Source: an uncultured Flavobacteriaceae bacterium
Lineage (GTDB): Bacteria > Bacteroidota > Bacteroidia > Flavobacteriales > Flavobacteriaceae
Direction: 5' to 3'
Assembly: GCA_913045325.1 (NCBI GenBank)
Contig: CAJWPZ010000001.1
Coordinates: 1 to 64,000, forward strand
Length of the DNA: 64,000 nucleotides
The translations under genes were made by a program, and so were the position numbers. The notes under the pieces are model-generated. The model saw only the letters and a list, made by a program, of their open reading frames with translations. It searched no databases and had not been told where the DNA came from. Positions 1-9,069 of the stretch are shown here, one piece after another; positions within the stretch are counted from its first letter, which is position 1, and each line of letters begins with the position of its first letter.

Positions 1-2876
1 AATTAGGGGCTACGGCCACTGACAATGCAGACGACGATAGTACTATTACTAGTGCCATAGTTATTGATGCAAACGCTGTTGATGTAAACGTCCTAGGAGA
101 TTACACGGTAACTTATAATGTAAGTGATGCAGCAGGAAATGCGGCAATACAAGTCACCAGAACTGTAAATGTAGTGGATACCTCAGATCCAGTTCCACCT
201 GTAATCATATTACTTGGGAGTGCCAGTGTTTTTCTAGAATTGGGAACTGATTATACCGATGCAGGCGCAACCGCATCAGATGGTATAGGCGGAAATATAA
301 CACCTAGTATTGTCGTAACAGGAACTATAGATAATACTATTGTTGGTGATTACACTATCTTCTACAACGTAAATGATGCCGAAGGGAATCCTGCAACACA
401 GGTAACAAGAACTGTTACTGTTGTGAATTACTCAGTACCAGTAATTACATTACTAGGAGATGCCATTATTTCTTTAAGAAGAGGTGTTCCTTACTTCGAT
501 TTAGGTGCAACTGCTTTAGATAATACAGATGGACCCATTACAAATCACATTAACATCGTCAACCCAGTAAATATAAACGCTTTCGGAACTTATACAATTA
601 CTTATAATGTAAGTAATTCAGCTGGAACTCCTGCTATAGAGGTAACAAGAACAGTTGTTATTCAAGCGGATGAAGATTATTGTGATTTTTCTGAAAATTT
701 TGAAGTTTTCCCTCCTACGGGCTGGACTATTTTTAACTCCTCTAACCCAAGCAATGACATAACTCAATCAGATGTAACGTCGAGAGACGGAATGTATAGT
801 TTGCGATTTTCTTCGAAAGAGGAAGGTAGTCCCTACGATCAATACTTGGTGAGTCCAGCATTTACTCCCTCGAATATAGAAAAAGGAATTTCTTTTTATT
901 ATTTGGCTTCGGATGTTGGAGAGGTTTTCAAAGTGGGTTGGTCCACAACAGATAATAATTTAAATGCTTTTACGTGGTCCGATCAAATTAATGCCCAATC
1001 GGCAGAAGAGGATATGTATCTATATTCTAAAGATGACCTTCCCGTTGGGACTAAGTATGTTGCGATTCACTATTATTCTGATCATCAAAATTATCTCTAT
1101 ATAGATCGTTTCTGTTTACGTTCAACTCCTGAGGGAAGCTTTAACCCTGGTATTACACTCATAGGAGCTGAAGATATTTCTATAAAACTTGGAGCTACTT
1201 ATACAGATGCTGGTGCAATAGCATTTAGTGAGGAAGGTGTAAATATTACAGCTAATATCGTAACTGTAAATAGTGTAGATACCTCAATAGAAGGGAGCTA
1301 TACGGTAACTTATAATGTAAGTGATGCAGCAGGAAATGCGGCAACACCGGTAACAAGAACAGTCACTGTTTTTACAAGTATGTGGAACGGTAGTGTTAAT
1401 AATGATTGGGATACGCCAGCAAACTGGAGTTCAAACTCCGTTCCTGGTCCAGGGGCTTCAGTTAGAATCCCAAAAACAGGAATTACACACTTTCCTACTG
1501 CCTCAAATGCGGTTGCTATAACTGCGGTTACTATAGAATCGGGAGCTAGTTTAATTACACAATCTACGTTTTCGGGCTCTTTAACTTACAAAAGAAAGTT
1601 ACACCTAGCAAATGACTGGCCTTTTATATCTTCCCCAGTACAAGGGTCATTACTAGAAGATGTAATTTCGAATACAGATTTAGCATCAGGGTCAGGAGCT
1701 AATGTAGGTCTATCTATTTACAATAACAGTATCCCTGGATGGGAGTACTATTCCTCGACTAGCTCAGGAACTATGGATTCTGGTGGAGGGTATGCTGTTT
1801 TGGTTAATTCTGGTGATATATTTTTTACCGGAACTATGCCAACAGAACCAGTAAATAAAAGTCTTACAAGAGCTGTAAATGGATGGAACCTAATAGGGAA
1901 TCCATACCCTTCTTATCTTGCTATTAACAACACTGCAGATGCAGATTTTAATTTTCTAGACGTTAATAGCTCAAGTCTCTCAAGTAGTTATTCATCTATT
2001 TATCTTTGGGATGTAGCTAATCCGGATTCTCCGATTAAGGTAGTTAATCATGCTACAGGTCCTTATGATATGTATCCAGGACAAGGATTCTTTGTAAATA
2101 CAATTAGTGATGGTAATTCAGTTTCTTTTACCGAGCAAATGCAAAGCCATCAAACTACAGGAACTTTTTATGGACCTATCGAAGCTACTCCTTCAATTAT
2201 CTTAGCAATAGAAAACAATGGGGATGTAAAAACAACGACAGTAAAATATTTTGATACAGCAACTGCTGGTTTAGATGTGGGATATGATGCTGGTGCATTT
2301 ACCGCAGGAGGAGTAAGTACATTTAATTTAAACACACACCTACCAGAAAATAGCGAAGGCATAGACTTTACGTTACAGTGTTTATCTACTCAAGAATATG
2401 AAACAAGTGTTATTCCAGTAGCATTAACAACTGAAGCAGGTTTAGAAATTTCATTTTCTGCGGAAGCCTTGAATTTACCAACAGGAATCAAAGTGTTTTT
2501 AGAAGATAGAGTGACAAATACATTTACACGATTAGACGAAGCAAATAGTGAATATATTGTTCAGTTAGATGAGCCTGAAAATGGAATAGGGAGGTTTTAC
2601 CTACACACTAAATCTAGTATTTTAAGAACAGATACTATAAATTTAAATAATATTATTATCTATAAAACAGATGCTTCTACGATAAGAATCGTTGGTCTAC
2701 CAGAAGAGATATCTACTTTTAAATTATTTAATATTTTAGGAGCTCAGATAGTGAAAAATACTTTCATGCCCAAAGGGACTGTTAATATAAATCTACCGCC
2801 ATTACCTTCGGGAATTTATATTGTATGGTTAGAAAATAAATTTGGAAATGTGGTTAAAAGAATAATTTTAGAATAA
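1..2876 (+). CDS. Large secreted protein with repeated DUF5011/HYR-like Ig-type domains and T9SS type A-like C-terminal sorting domain (5' end truncated by window; frame open from base 3)
   Basis: Frame is open from base 3 upstream of the listed GTG start at 174; repeated 'GxYTVTYNVSDAAGNAATxVTRTVTV' units; C-term 'FKLFNILGAQIVKNTFMPKGTVNINLPPLPSGIYIVWLENKFGNVVKRIILE' resembles T9SS type A. Confidence 0.88.
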   Translation, partial: LGATATDNADDDSTITSAIVIDANAVDVNVLGDYTVTYNVSDAAGNAAIQVTRTVNVVDTSDPVPPVIILLGSASVFLELGTDYTDAGATASDGIGGNITPSIVVTGTIDNTIVGDYTIFYNVNDAEGNPATQVTRTVTVVNYSVPVITLLGDAIISLRRGVPYFDLGATALDNTDGPITNHINIVNPVNINAFGTYTITYNVSNSAGTPAIEVTRTVVIQADEDYCDFSENFEVFPPTGWTIFNSSNPSNDITQSDVTSRDGMYSLRFSSKEEGSPYDQYLVSPAFTPSNIEKGISFYYLASDVGEVFKVGWSTTDNNLNAFTWSDQINAQSAEEDMYLYSKDDLPVGTKYVAIHYYSDHQNYLYIDRFCLRSTPEGSFNPGITLIGAEDISIKLGATYTDAGAIAFSEEGVNITANIVTVNSVDTSIEGSYTVTYNVSDAAGNAATPVTRTVTVFTSMWNGSVNNDWDTPANWSSNSVPGPGASVRIPKTGITHFPTASNAVAITAVTIESGASLITQSTFSGSLTYKRKLHLANDWPFISSPVQGSLLEDVISNTDLASGSGANVGLSIYNNSIPGWEYYSSTSSGTMDSGGGYAVLVNSGDIFFTGTMPTEPVNKSLTRAVNGWNLIGNPYPSYLAINNTADADFNFLDVNSSSLSSSYSSIYLWDVANPDSPIKVVNHATGPYDMYPGQGFFVNTISDGNSVSFTEQMQSHQTTGTFYGPIEATPSIILAIENNGDVKTTTVKYFDTATAGLDVGYDAGAFTAGGVSTFNLNTHLPENSEGIDFTLQCLSTQEYETSVIPVALTTEAGLEISFSAEALNLPTGIKVFLEDRVTNTFTRLDEANSEYIVQLDEPENGIGRFYLHTKSSILRTDTINLNNIIIYKTDASTIRIVGLPEEISTFKLFNILGAQIVKNTFMPKGTVNINLPPLPSGIYIVWLENKFGNVVKRIILE
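105..147 (+). repeat. 43-bp exact repeat, copy 1 (second copy 1302-1344) inside the Ig-like repeats
   Basis: acggtaacttataatgtaagtgatgcagcaggaaatgcggcaa identical at both positions. Confidence 0.9.
1302..1344 (+). repeat. 43-bp exact repeat, copy 2
   Basis: Identical to 105-147. Confidence 0.9.
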
Positions 2877-2886
2877 ATAAAATTCA

Positions 2887-3117
2887 ATGAAAAATTATCA
2901 AGACAATGATTTAAAAATCAATCGCAGAGAAGCTATTAATAAAATAGGGGATTACGGAAAATATGCCTCATTAACAGCTTTAGGTACCTATTTGTTTTTG
3001 AACCCTTTAAAAGCTCAGGCACAAAGCCCAGGTGCAGGTGATCCTATATTTGATGCACCAGGAGGTGGGTTTAAAAATAGCAAAAAAGGTAGAAAAAGAA
3101 GCAGAAAAAGAGGTTAG
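2887..3117 (+). CDS. Small protein with RR-containing signal-like N-terminus and basic C-terminus, directly downstream of T9SS substrate
   Basis: INRREAINKIGDYGKYASLTALGTYLFLNPLKAQAQ then GGGFKNSKKGRKRSRKRG; 10 bp after preceding stop. Confidence 0.65.
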   Translation: MKNYQDNDLKINRREAINKIGDYGKYASLTALGTYLFLNPLKAQAQSPGAGDPIFDAPGGGFKNSKKGRKRSRKRG

Positions 3118-3372
3118 CTATTAATTTAAACCAAGACCTAATTACTTGGGTATTTGGTGGTGCTACAAATGCAAAGTATAACCCTGCGGCATAATGTTGA
3201 AGGTTAAAATTTTTAGTAACACAACCCGAGTTAATTTTGATTAGTCTAAAACCGGCATTTAGCTATGCTGAGTAGCAAAATAAACATCTTGAAAAAAGCC
3301 GACGCAACTACGTAGCTTATTTTTTATTTCCTTGCACTTTATTAAAGCAAGCTTTACTGAATATAGAAAACC

Positions 3373-3404
3373 AAAAAAGCCGAAACATACGTTTCGGCTT
3401 TTTA
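3373..3404 (-). terminator. Rho-independent-type hairpin downstream of tRNA pair
   Basis: aaaaagccgaaac-atac-gtttcggcttttt. Confidence 0.75.
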
Positions 3405-3408
3405 CTTG

Positions 3409-3494
3409 TACTGAAGACGGGACTTGAACCCGTACGGGCATTACTGCCCACTGGATTTTAAGTCCAGCGTGTCTACCAATTCCACCACTTCAGC
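3409..3494 (-). tRNA. tRNA-Leu (anticodon UAA)
   Basis: Cloverleaf on minus strand; anticodon arm CTGGA-CTTAAAA-TCCAG; long variable arm; GGTTCAAGTCC T arm. Confidence 0.95.
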
Positions 3495-3508
3495 ATTGGT
3501 ATATGTAG

Positions 3509-3581
3509 AGCGAAAAACGGGATTTGAACCCGCGACCTCCACCTTGGCAAGGTGGCGCTCTACCAGCTGAGCTATTTTCGC
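3509..3581 (-). tRNA. tRNA-Gly (anticodon GCC)
   Basis: Minus strand GCGAAAATAGCTCAGCTGGTAGAGCGCCACCTTGCCAAGGTGGAGGTCGCGGGTTCAAATCCCGTTTTTCGCT. Confidence 0.95.
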
Positions 3582-3701
3582 AATTCAGAGAAATTAGGTA
3601 CTCCTAACTTCAAAATTAATGATCTTGCTTCAATAGTAAAGCGGGTGCAAATTTAAAATTTTTAGACAAAAACACACCCCTTTTTATTAAAAAATTTCAT
3701 C

Positions 3702-6350
3702 TTATTTTTTAGGGGTCTTTCCAGAGGGTGGCTGCAGCATTTTTTTTATTTCATTTAACTTCATTAAAGCCTCTACAGGAGTTAGGGTATCTATATCAAG
3801 CTCAGTGATTTGGTCTCTTAATTCTTCCAATAAAGGATCATCCAAATTAAAGAAACTAAGCTGCATTTGCTCATCAGTTAGTTTTTTAACCGTGTCACTC
3901 AAGGCCTCAGAAGAATGCGTTTTTTCTAATCTTTTTAAAATTTTATTAGCACGATGTAAAACCCCTTGAGGCATTCCTGCCATTTTTGCAACGTGAATTC
4001 CAAAAGAATGGTGAGACCCTCCTGGCACGAGTTTTCTTAAAAACAACACATCGTCCTTTAGTTCTTTTACAGAAACCGTAAAGTTTTTTATGCGAGCAAA
4101 GGTGGCTGCCATCTCATTAATTTCATGGTAATGGGTAGCAAACAAAACCTTAGCCTTGCTTGGATGCTCATGCAAATACTCGCTAATAGCCCACGCAATG
4201 GAGATCCCATCATAGGTACTGGTACCCCGCCCTATTTCATCCAGAAGTATTAAACTACGGGAACTAAGATTGTTTAGAATACTAGCGGTTTCATTCATCT
4301 CTACCATAAAGGTAGACTCTCCCATAGAAATATTATCACTAGCCCCAACACGCGTAAATATTTTATCTACCACACCCATGCGCACCTTATCTGCAGGCAC
4401 AAAACTTCCCATTTGAGCAAGCAGTACAATTAAGGCTGTCTGCCTTAATATAGCACTCTTACCACTCATGTTGGGGCCCGTAATCATGATGATTTGTTGG
4501 CCTTGTTGGTCTAGAAAAACATCATTGCTTATAAAAGGGGTGTCTGGGGGTAATTGCTTTTCTATCACTGGATGACGCCCTGCAGTTATTTCTAAATCTG
4601 TAGAGTCATCAAAAATAGGCCTAGTGTAGTTTGATAATTTTGCTTGCAGGGCAAAGCCGCAAAGGCAATCCAACTCTGCAATAAGCTTAGCGTTTTGCTG
4701 CACTGGCGCAATGTAGGTAAGCATCCATTGCAATAAATTGGAAAAAATATCGTGTTCTAAGACTGCAATTTTCTCCTCAGCGCCTAAAATTTTTGTTTCG
4801 TATTGTTTTAACTCCTCTGTAATGTATCGCTCTGCACTTACAAGGGTTTGCTTGCGTGTCCACTCTGGAGGTACTTTATCTTTATGGGTGTTACGCACCT
4901 CTATATAATACCCAAATACATTATTACTGGCAATCTTCAAAGAGCTTATACCTGTACGCTGTGTCTCTCTAGCGAGCATCTGGTCTAGGTATTGTTTGCC
5001 TCCATGGGCTACGGCTCTTAAATCATCCAATTCCCCATTAAACCCCTGTGCAATAGCATTTCCTTTTATAATATGTACCGGCGCCTGCTCGTCTAGGGTT
5101 TGCTTGATTTTAGACCTCAGGTCTTCACACAAATCAAGCGCTTTGCCTATAAAACAAAGGGAGTCATTATTGCTTTTTTGAGAAAGCTGCTTTATGGGCA
5201 CTATAGCCTCCAAAGAATTTTTTAATTGCACCACCTCACGTGGGCTAATTTTTGCTGTAGCCACCTTAGAAATTAATCGCTCCAGATCTCCAATGCGCCT
5301 TATATTAGTCTGGATCTTATCAAGCTCCTGGCTGTTCTCTAGCAGGTAACTAACCACTTCATGACGTCTTGTAATGGCTTTTTCTTCTTTAAGAGGTAAG
5401 GCCATCCACCGCTTTAACATGCGGCCGCCCATAGGAGAGATGGTTTTGTCTATAACATCCAAAAGAGTCACCGCGTTTTGTTGATTGCTATGATACAGCT
5501 CTAGATTGCGTATGGTAAAACGGTCCATCCACACGTATTGGTCTTCAGCAATACGAGCTATTTTTGTGATGTGCTTTAATTTATTATGCTGTGTTTCTCC
5601 TAGATAATGTAAGGCGGCTCCACTAGCTATAGTACCGTGCTCAAGATGAGCTACACCAAAGCCTTTTAAATTTTTGGTGTCAAAATGTTTGTGCAGTGTC
5701 TCTAATGCATAATCTTTCTGAAATACCCAATCCTCTAGATGAAATACCTGAAAATTATCTCCAAAGGTCTCAGAAAATAGTTTTCTTTTTTGTTTGCTGA
5801 AAAGCACCTCGCTAGGGTTAAAGTTTTGTAATAGTTTATCTACATACGCTGCGTTTCCCTCACTACTTAGAAACTCTCCCGTTGAAATATCTAAAAAAGA
5901 TACTCCTATTTTTTGAGAATTCTTGAAAGTGCCACCCTTGCCAGCGCTAAAGTGAACCGCAGCCAAAAAGTTATTTGAACCAGCCTCTAGTATACCATCG
6001 TTTAGGGCAACTCCAGGAGTTATTAGCTCTGTAACGCCTCTTTTTACAATAGTTTTGGTTTGTTTAGGGTCTTCTAGTTGGTCGCAAATAGCCACTCTAC
6101 ACCCAGCCATCACTAGCTTGGGCAAATAGGTATTTACAGAATGGTGCGGAAACCCAGCCAAAGGGGTTTGCTCGCCACCATTGTTTCTTGCAGTAAGCGT
6201 AATGTTTAAAATCTTTGCGGCTTTTACAGCATCCTGGCCAAAGGTTTCATAAAAATCTCCCACTCTAAACAATAATAAGGCATCAGGGTATTTTACCTTG
6301 ATGGCGTTATATTGTTTCATTAAAGGGGTTACCTTTTTGGCTTTTGACAT
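3702..6350 (-). CDS. mutS: DNA mismatch repair protein MutS
   Basis: Full length; [31 protein letters not shown]; Walker [24 protein letters not shown]. Confidence 0.97.
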   Translation of the reverse strand: MSKAKKVTPLMKQYNAIKVKYPDALLLFRVGDFYETFGQDAVKAAKILNITLTARNNGGEQTPLAGFPHHSVNTYLPKLVMAGCRVAICDQLEDPKQTKTIVKRGVTELITPGVALNDGILEAGSNNFLAAVHFSAGKGGTFKNSQKIGVSFLDISTGEFLSSEGNAAYVDKLLQNFNPSEVLFSKQKRKLFSETFGDNFQVFHLEDWVFQKDYALETLHKHFDTKNLKGFGVAHLEHGTIASGAALHYLGETQHNKLKHITKIARIAEDQYVWMDRFTIRNLELYHSNQQNAVTLLDVIDKTISPMGGRMLKRWMALPLKEEKAITRRHEVVSYLLENSQELDKIQTNIRRIGDLERLISKVATAKISPREVVQLKNSLEAIVPIKQLSQKSNNDSLCFIGKALDLCEDLRSKIKQTLDEQAPVHIIKGNAIAQGFNGELDDLRAVAHGGKQYLDQMLARETQRTGISSLKIASNNVFGYYIEVRNTHKDKVPPEWTRKQTLVSAERYITEELKQYETKILGAEEKIAVLEHDIFSNLLQWMLTYIAPVQQNAKLIAELDCLCGFALQAKLSNYTRPIFDDSTDLEITAGRHPVIEKQLPPDTPFISNDVFLDQQGQQIIMITGPNMSGKSAILRQTALIVLLAQMGSFVPADKVRMGVVDKIFTRVGASDNISMGESTFMVEMNETASILNNLSSRSLILLDEIGRGTSTYDGISIAWAISEYLHEHPSKAKVLFATHYHEINEMAATFARIKNFTVSVKELKDDVLFLRKLVPGGSHHSFGIHVAKMAGMPQGVLHRANKILKRLEKTHSSEALSDTVKKLTDEQMQLSFFNLDDPLLEELRDQITELDIDTLTPVEALMKLNEIKKMLQPPSGKTPKK

Positions 6351-6455
6351 CTTTATGTAGTATTAGTACAAATGTAAAAATAGCTTTTTATACATATTTA
6401 GAAAGGCTATAAGCCAAGTAATATTTCTTTGAGAGAAAGCCTCACATAAAAAAAG

Positions 6456-6463
6456 TATTTTTG
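6456..6463 (+). promoter_or_regulatory. Bacteroidetes-type -7 element (TATTTTTG) immediately before ORF start at 6468
   Basis: TAnnTTTG motif 4 nt before the ATG. Confidence 0.4.
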
Positions 6464-6467
6464 TGGT

Positions 6468-7004
6468 ATGGAAAACAGGAAATTAAAAAATAGTGAACTT
6501 GGCAGAATAGACGCCAAAAGCTTTAAAGATTCAGAAAAAACGCCACTTATAATTATTTTAGACAACATCCGCAGTTTAAACAACATTGGCGCCGTTTTTA
6601 GAACCGCAGATGCTTTTTTAATAGAAAAGATATACCTGTGCGGTATCACGGCAAAACCGCCTCACAAAGACATCCAAAAAACAGCCCTTGGAGCCACAGA
6701 CAGCGTAGATTGGGAATATGCAGAGAACACCCTAGAGGTGATAAAAAAATTAAAAACCCAAGGGGTTTTCATAGCCAGTATAGAACAGGCTCAAGAATCT
6801 GTTTCTTTAGAGAATTTTAAAACAAGCCCCAACCAAAAATACGCCATTGTCATGGGCCACGAAGTAAAAGGAGTACAACAACAGGTAGTAAATCAAAGCG
6901 ACGGAGTGATTGAAATTCCTCAATATGGTACCAAACACTCTCTAAATATTTCTGTAAGTTGCGGGGTGGTTATTTGGGATTTATTCTGTAAAATAAAAGC
7001 CTAA
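6468..7004 (+). CDS. TrmH/SpoU family RNA 2'-O-methyltransferase
   Basis: LDNIRSLNNIGAVFRTADAF; MGHEVKGV; IEIPQYGTKHSLNISVSCGVVIWD. Confidence 0.92.
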   Translation: MENRKLKNSELGRIDAKSFKDSEKTPLIIILDNIRSLNNIGAVFRTADAFLIEKIYLCGITAKPPHKDIQKTALGATDSVDWEYAENTLEVIKKLKTQGVFIASIEQAQESVSLENFKTSPNQKYAIVMGHEVKGVQQQVVNQSDGVIEIPQYGTKHSLNISVSCGVVIWDLFCKIKA

Positions 7005-7038
7005 GGTTGTGTTTCTATTTTTAAAAAACCCTTGTTAG

Positions 7039-8142
7039 TTAGGCTAAAATTTGATCCAAAAGCAGCAGGTAATCACTTCTGTTTTCCACAAAATCTAATC
7101 CAGAGATATCAATTATTTTTATACTGTCACTTTGCTGGTTTTTTATAAACTCCAAATACCCGTCATTAATTTTTTGTAAATAATCTGCCTGTATTGAGTG
7201 CTCATAACTACGGCCTCTTTTTTTAATGTTCTCCAAAAGCCGCTGCGTGTTTTGGTATAAATAAATATACACATCTGGCTTAGGCAACTCTTTATGCATT
7301 AAATAAAATAACTTCTTGTATAAATTATACTCCTCCTGCTGCAGGGTCACTTTAGCAAAAATGAGAGATTTGTAGGCGTCATAATCTGCCACTACACATT
7401 GGTTAAATAAATCAATTTGCGTTATGTCTTCCAAAAGCTGTTGGTACCTGTCTGCCAAAAAAGACATTTCTAAGGCAAAAGCATACCGCTGCTGGTCCTG
7501 GTAAAATTTAGGTAAAAAAGGATTGTCTTTAAAACGCTCTAAAATCAATTTGGCATTAAAATCATCGGCAAGCATATGACACAAACTAGTTTTACCCGCG
7601 CCAATATTCCCCTCAATGGCTATGTAATTTATCTTTGAAAAATCATACCTATCTAAAGGGTTTGACAGGAGTTTTAATTGTTTAACAACAGCGCTTGTAT
7701 CCGTGCTGTGTAAAAGCAAATCTGCTAGTGTTTTTTGAGAAACGGGATGCAGCATTTGTGGCGCAATATCTACCAAAGGCTGGAGCACAAATTTTCTATT
7801 AGCAATCTGGGGGTGAGGAACCTGCAAATTGGCATGGTTTATAATGGCCTGGTTATAAAACAAAATATCTATATCAATAACTCGAGACGCATACCCAGTG
7901 CCTTTAGAGCGTTGTCTGCCTAGGGCCTGTTCAATGCTTAAAATTTCAGACAAAACAACTTGGGCCTGGTATTGAGTTTGTAGGGCTACAACACAGTTTA
8001 AAAAATCTGCCCCTTCAAAACCAAGGGCGGGTGTTTGATACACTGCAGAGATGTTGGTTATGGTGCCTATTTGCCTGAAAATTGCCTCTACAGCATGTTG
8101 CAAGTGCTCAAACCTATTGCCTAGATTAGTGCCTAAAGCCAA
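7039..8142 (-). CDS. folK: Bifunctional HPPK (FolK) / deoxynucleoside kinase fusion; true start uncertain, possibly upstream at a non-canonical codon
   Basis: N-term LALGTNLGNR...YQTPALGFEGADFLN...GRQRSKGTGYASRVIDIDILF (HPPK); C-term YIAIEGNIGAGKTSL...VVADYDAYKSLIFA (dNK). Confidence 0.9.
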   Translation of the reverse strand: MALGTNLGNRFEHLQHAVEAIFRQIGTITNISAVYQTPALGFEGADFLNCVVALQTQYQAQVVLSEILSIEQALGRQRSKGTGYASRVIDIDILFYNQAIINHANLQVPHPQIANRKFVLQPLVDIAPQMLHPVSQKTLADLLLHSTDTSAVVKQLKLLSNPLDRYDFSKINYIAIEGNIGAGKTSLCHMLADDFNAKLILERFKDNPFLPKFYQDQQRYAFALEMSFLADRYQQLLEDITQIDLFNQCVVADYDAYKSLIFAKVTLQQEEYNLYKKLFYLMHKELPKPDVYIYLYQNTQRLLENIKKRGRSYEHSIQADYLQKINDGYLEFIKNQQSDSIKIIDISGLDFVENRSDYLLLLDQILA

Positions 8143-8231
8143 ATATAATGTATGTTGCTCTTTGATGATTTTACGTGGTTTTATTTTTTATATCGCAGCC
8201 AAAAAAACAGGGCCGTATTCAGCATGTCAAT

Positions 8232-9026
8232 TTATAACATATTAATAGATACAACAAACCCTTCGTTGCTTCTTACATTAAAAACAGTATCATCTTCAAA
8301 AATGAGGTATTGTCCTTTAATACCTTTTAGAGTACCAGAGTACTGCGGAGTCTTTACAAGATTTAACGTTTTGAGTTTGGTCGGGTATTGTAATACCGGA
8401 AACTCAAGGGTGGTCTCTTTTATATTGTCTATAAAATAAGGCAAGGCTTCTTGAGGGATGTATTGTTTTAGTTTGTCACGCCAAGAACAGAGGTCTTGTT
8501 CCTGTATTTCGTTTTTAAGCATGGTGCGCCAGTTGGTTTTATCGCCCACATAATTCTTGAGAGCAACCTCAGTTATGCCCGCCAAGTATCTATTTGGCAA
8601 CTCTGCAATTTCAAGGGCTTTATGTGCTCCTTGGTCTATCCAACGAGTAGGTATTTGGGTTTTACGAGTAACCCCAACTTTAACATTTCCGCTATTTGCT
8701 AAATACACAATATGGGGCTTGAGTTGTACTGCTTTTTCATAGTCCAAGTTGCGATCTTCAATACCAAGATGCGCCTGGCTTTTTTCTGGATGTATGATCC
8801 AATCTGCAGCTTGAGGAATTTCAAAAAAACAATCATAACAAAAACCTTGACGATATATTTTTTTCTCCTTTTTACAATTCATGCACTCATACCCCAAAAA
8901 AGAGATGCTTATTTTTTTGTCAAGGAGCTGATTTATATGAATAAAATCCCTCTCAAATACCAAATAGTATTGGATTGGACTTCCTATTTCGGTTTTCATT
9001 TTTGTTAATGTGCCTTGGAATTGCAT
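8232..9026 (-). CDS. DUF2797 domain-containing protein
   Basis: CMNCKKEKKIYRQGFCYDCFF zinc-binding motif; VGVTRKTQIPTRWIDQGAHKALEIAELPNRYLAGITEVALK. Confidence 0.85.
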   Translation of the reverse strand: MQFQGTLTKMKTEIGSPIQYYLVFERDFIHINQLLDKKISISFLGYECMNCKKEKKIYRQGFCYDCFFEIPQAADWIIHPEKSQAHLGIEDRNLDYEKAVQLKPHIVYLANSGNVKVGVTRKTQIPTRWIDQGAHKALEIAELPNRYLAGITEVALKNYVGDKTNWRTMLKNEIQEQDLCSWRDKLKQYIPQEALPYFIDNIKETTLEFPVLQYPTKLKTLNLVKTPQYSGTLKGIKGQYLIFEDDTVFNVRSNEGFVVSINML

Positions 9027-9069
9027 AAAATAATATTGTACATTTAGACCTTAAAGATAGTGCAAAAAT

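Noticed and set aside
6407-6649. 80-aa minus-strand ORF before mutS
   Set aside because: Antisense to the RNA methyltransferase start and its promoter.
8152-9008. Several plus-strand ORFs opposite DUF2797
   Set aside because: Mutually overlapping antisense frames with no family signature.
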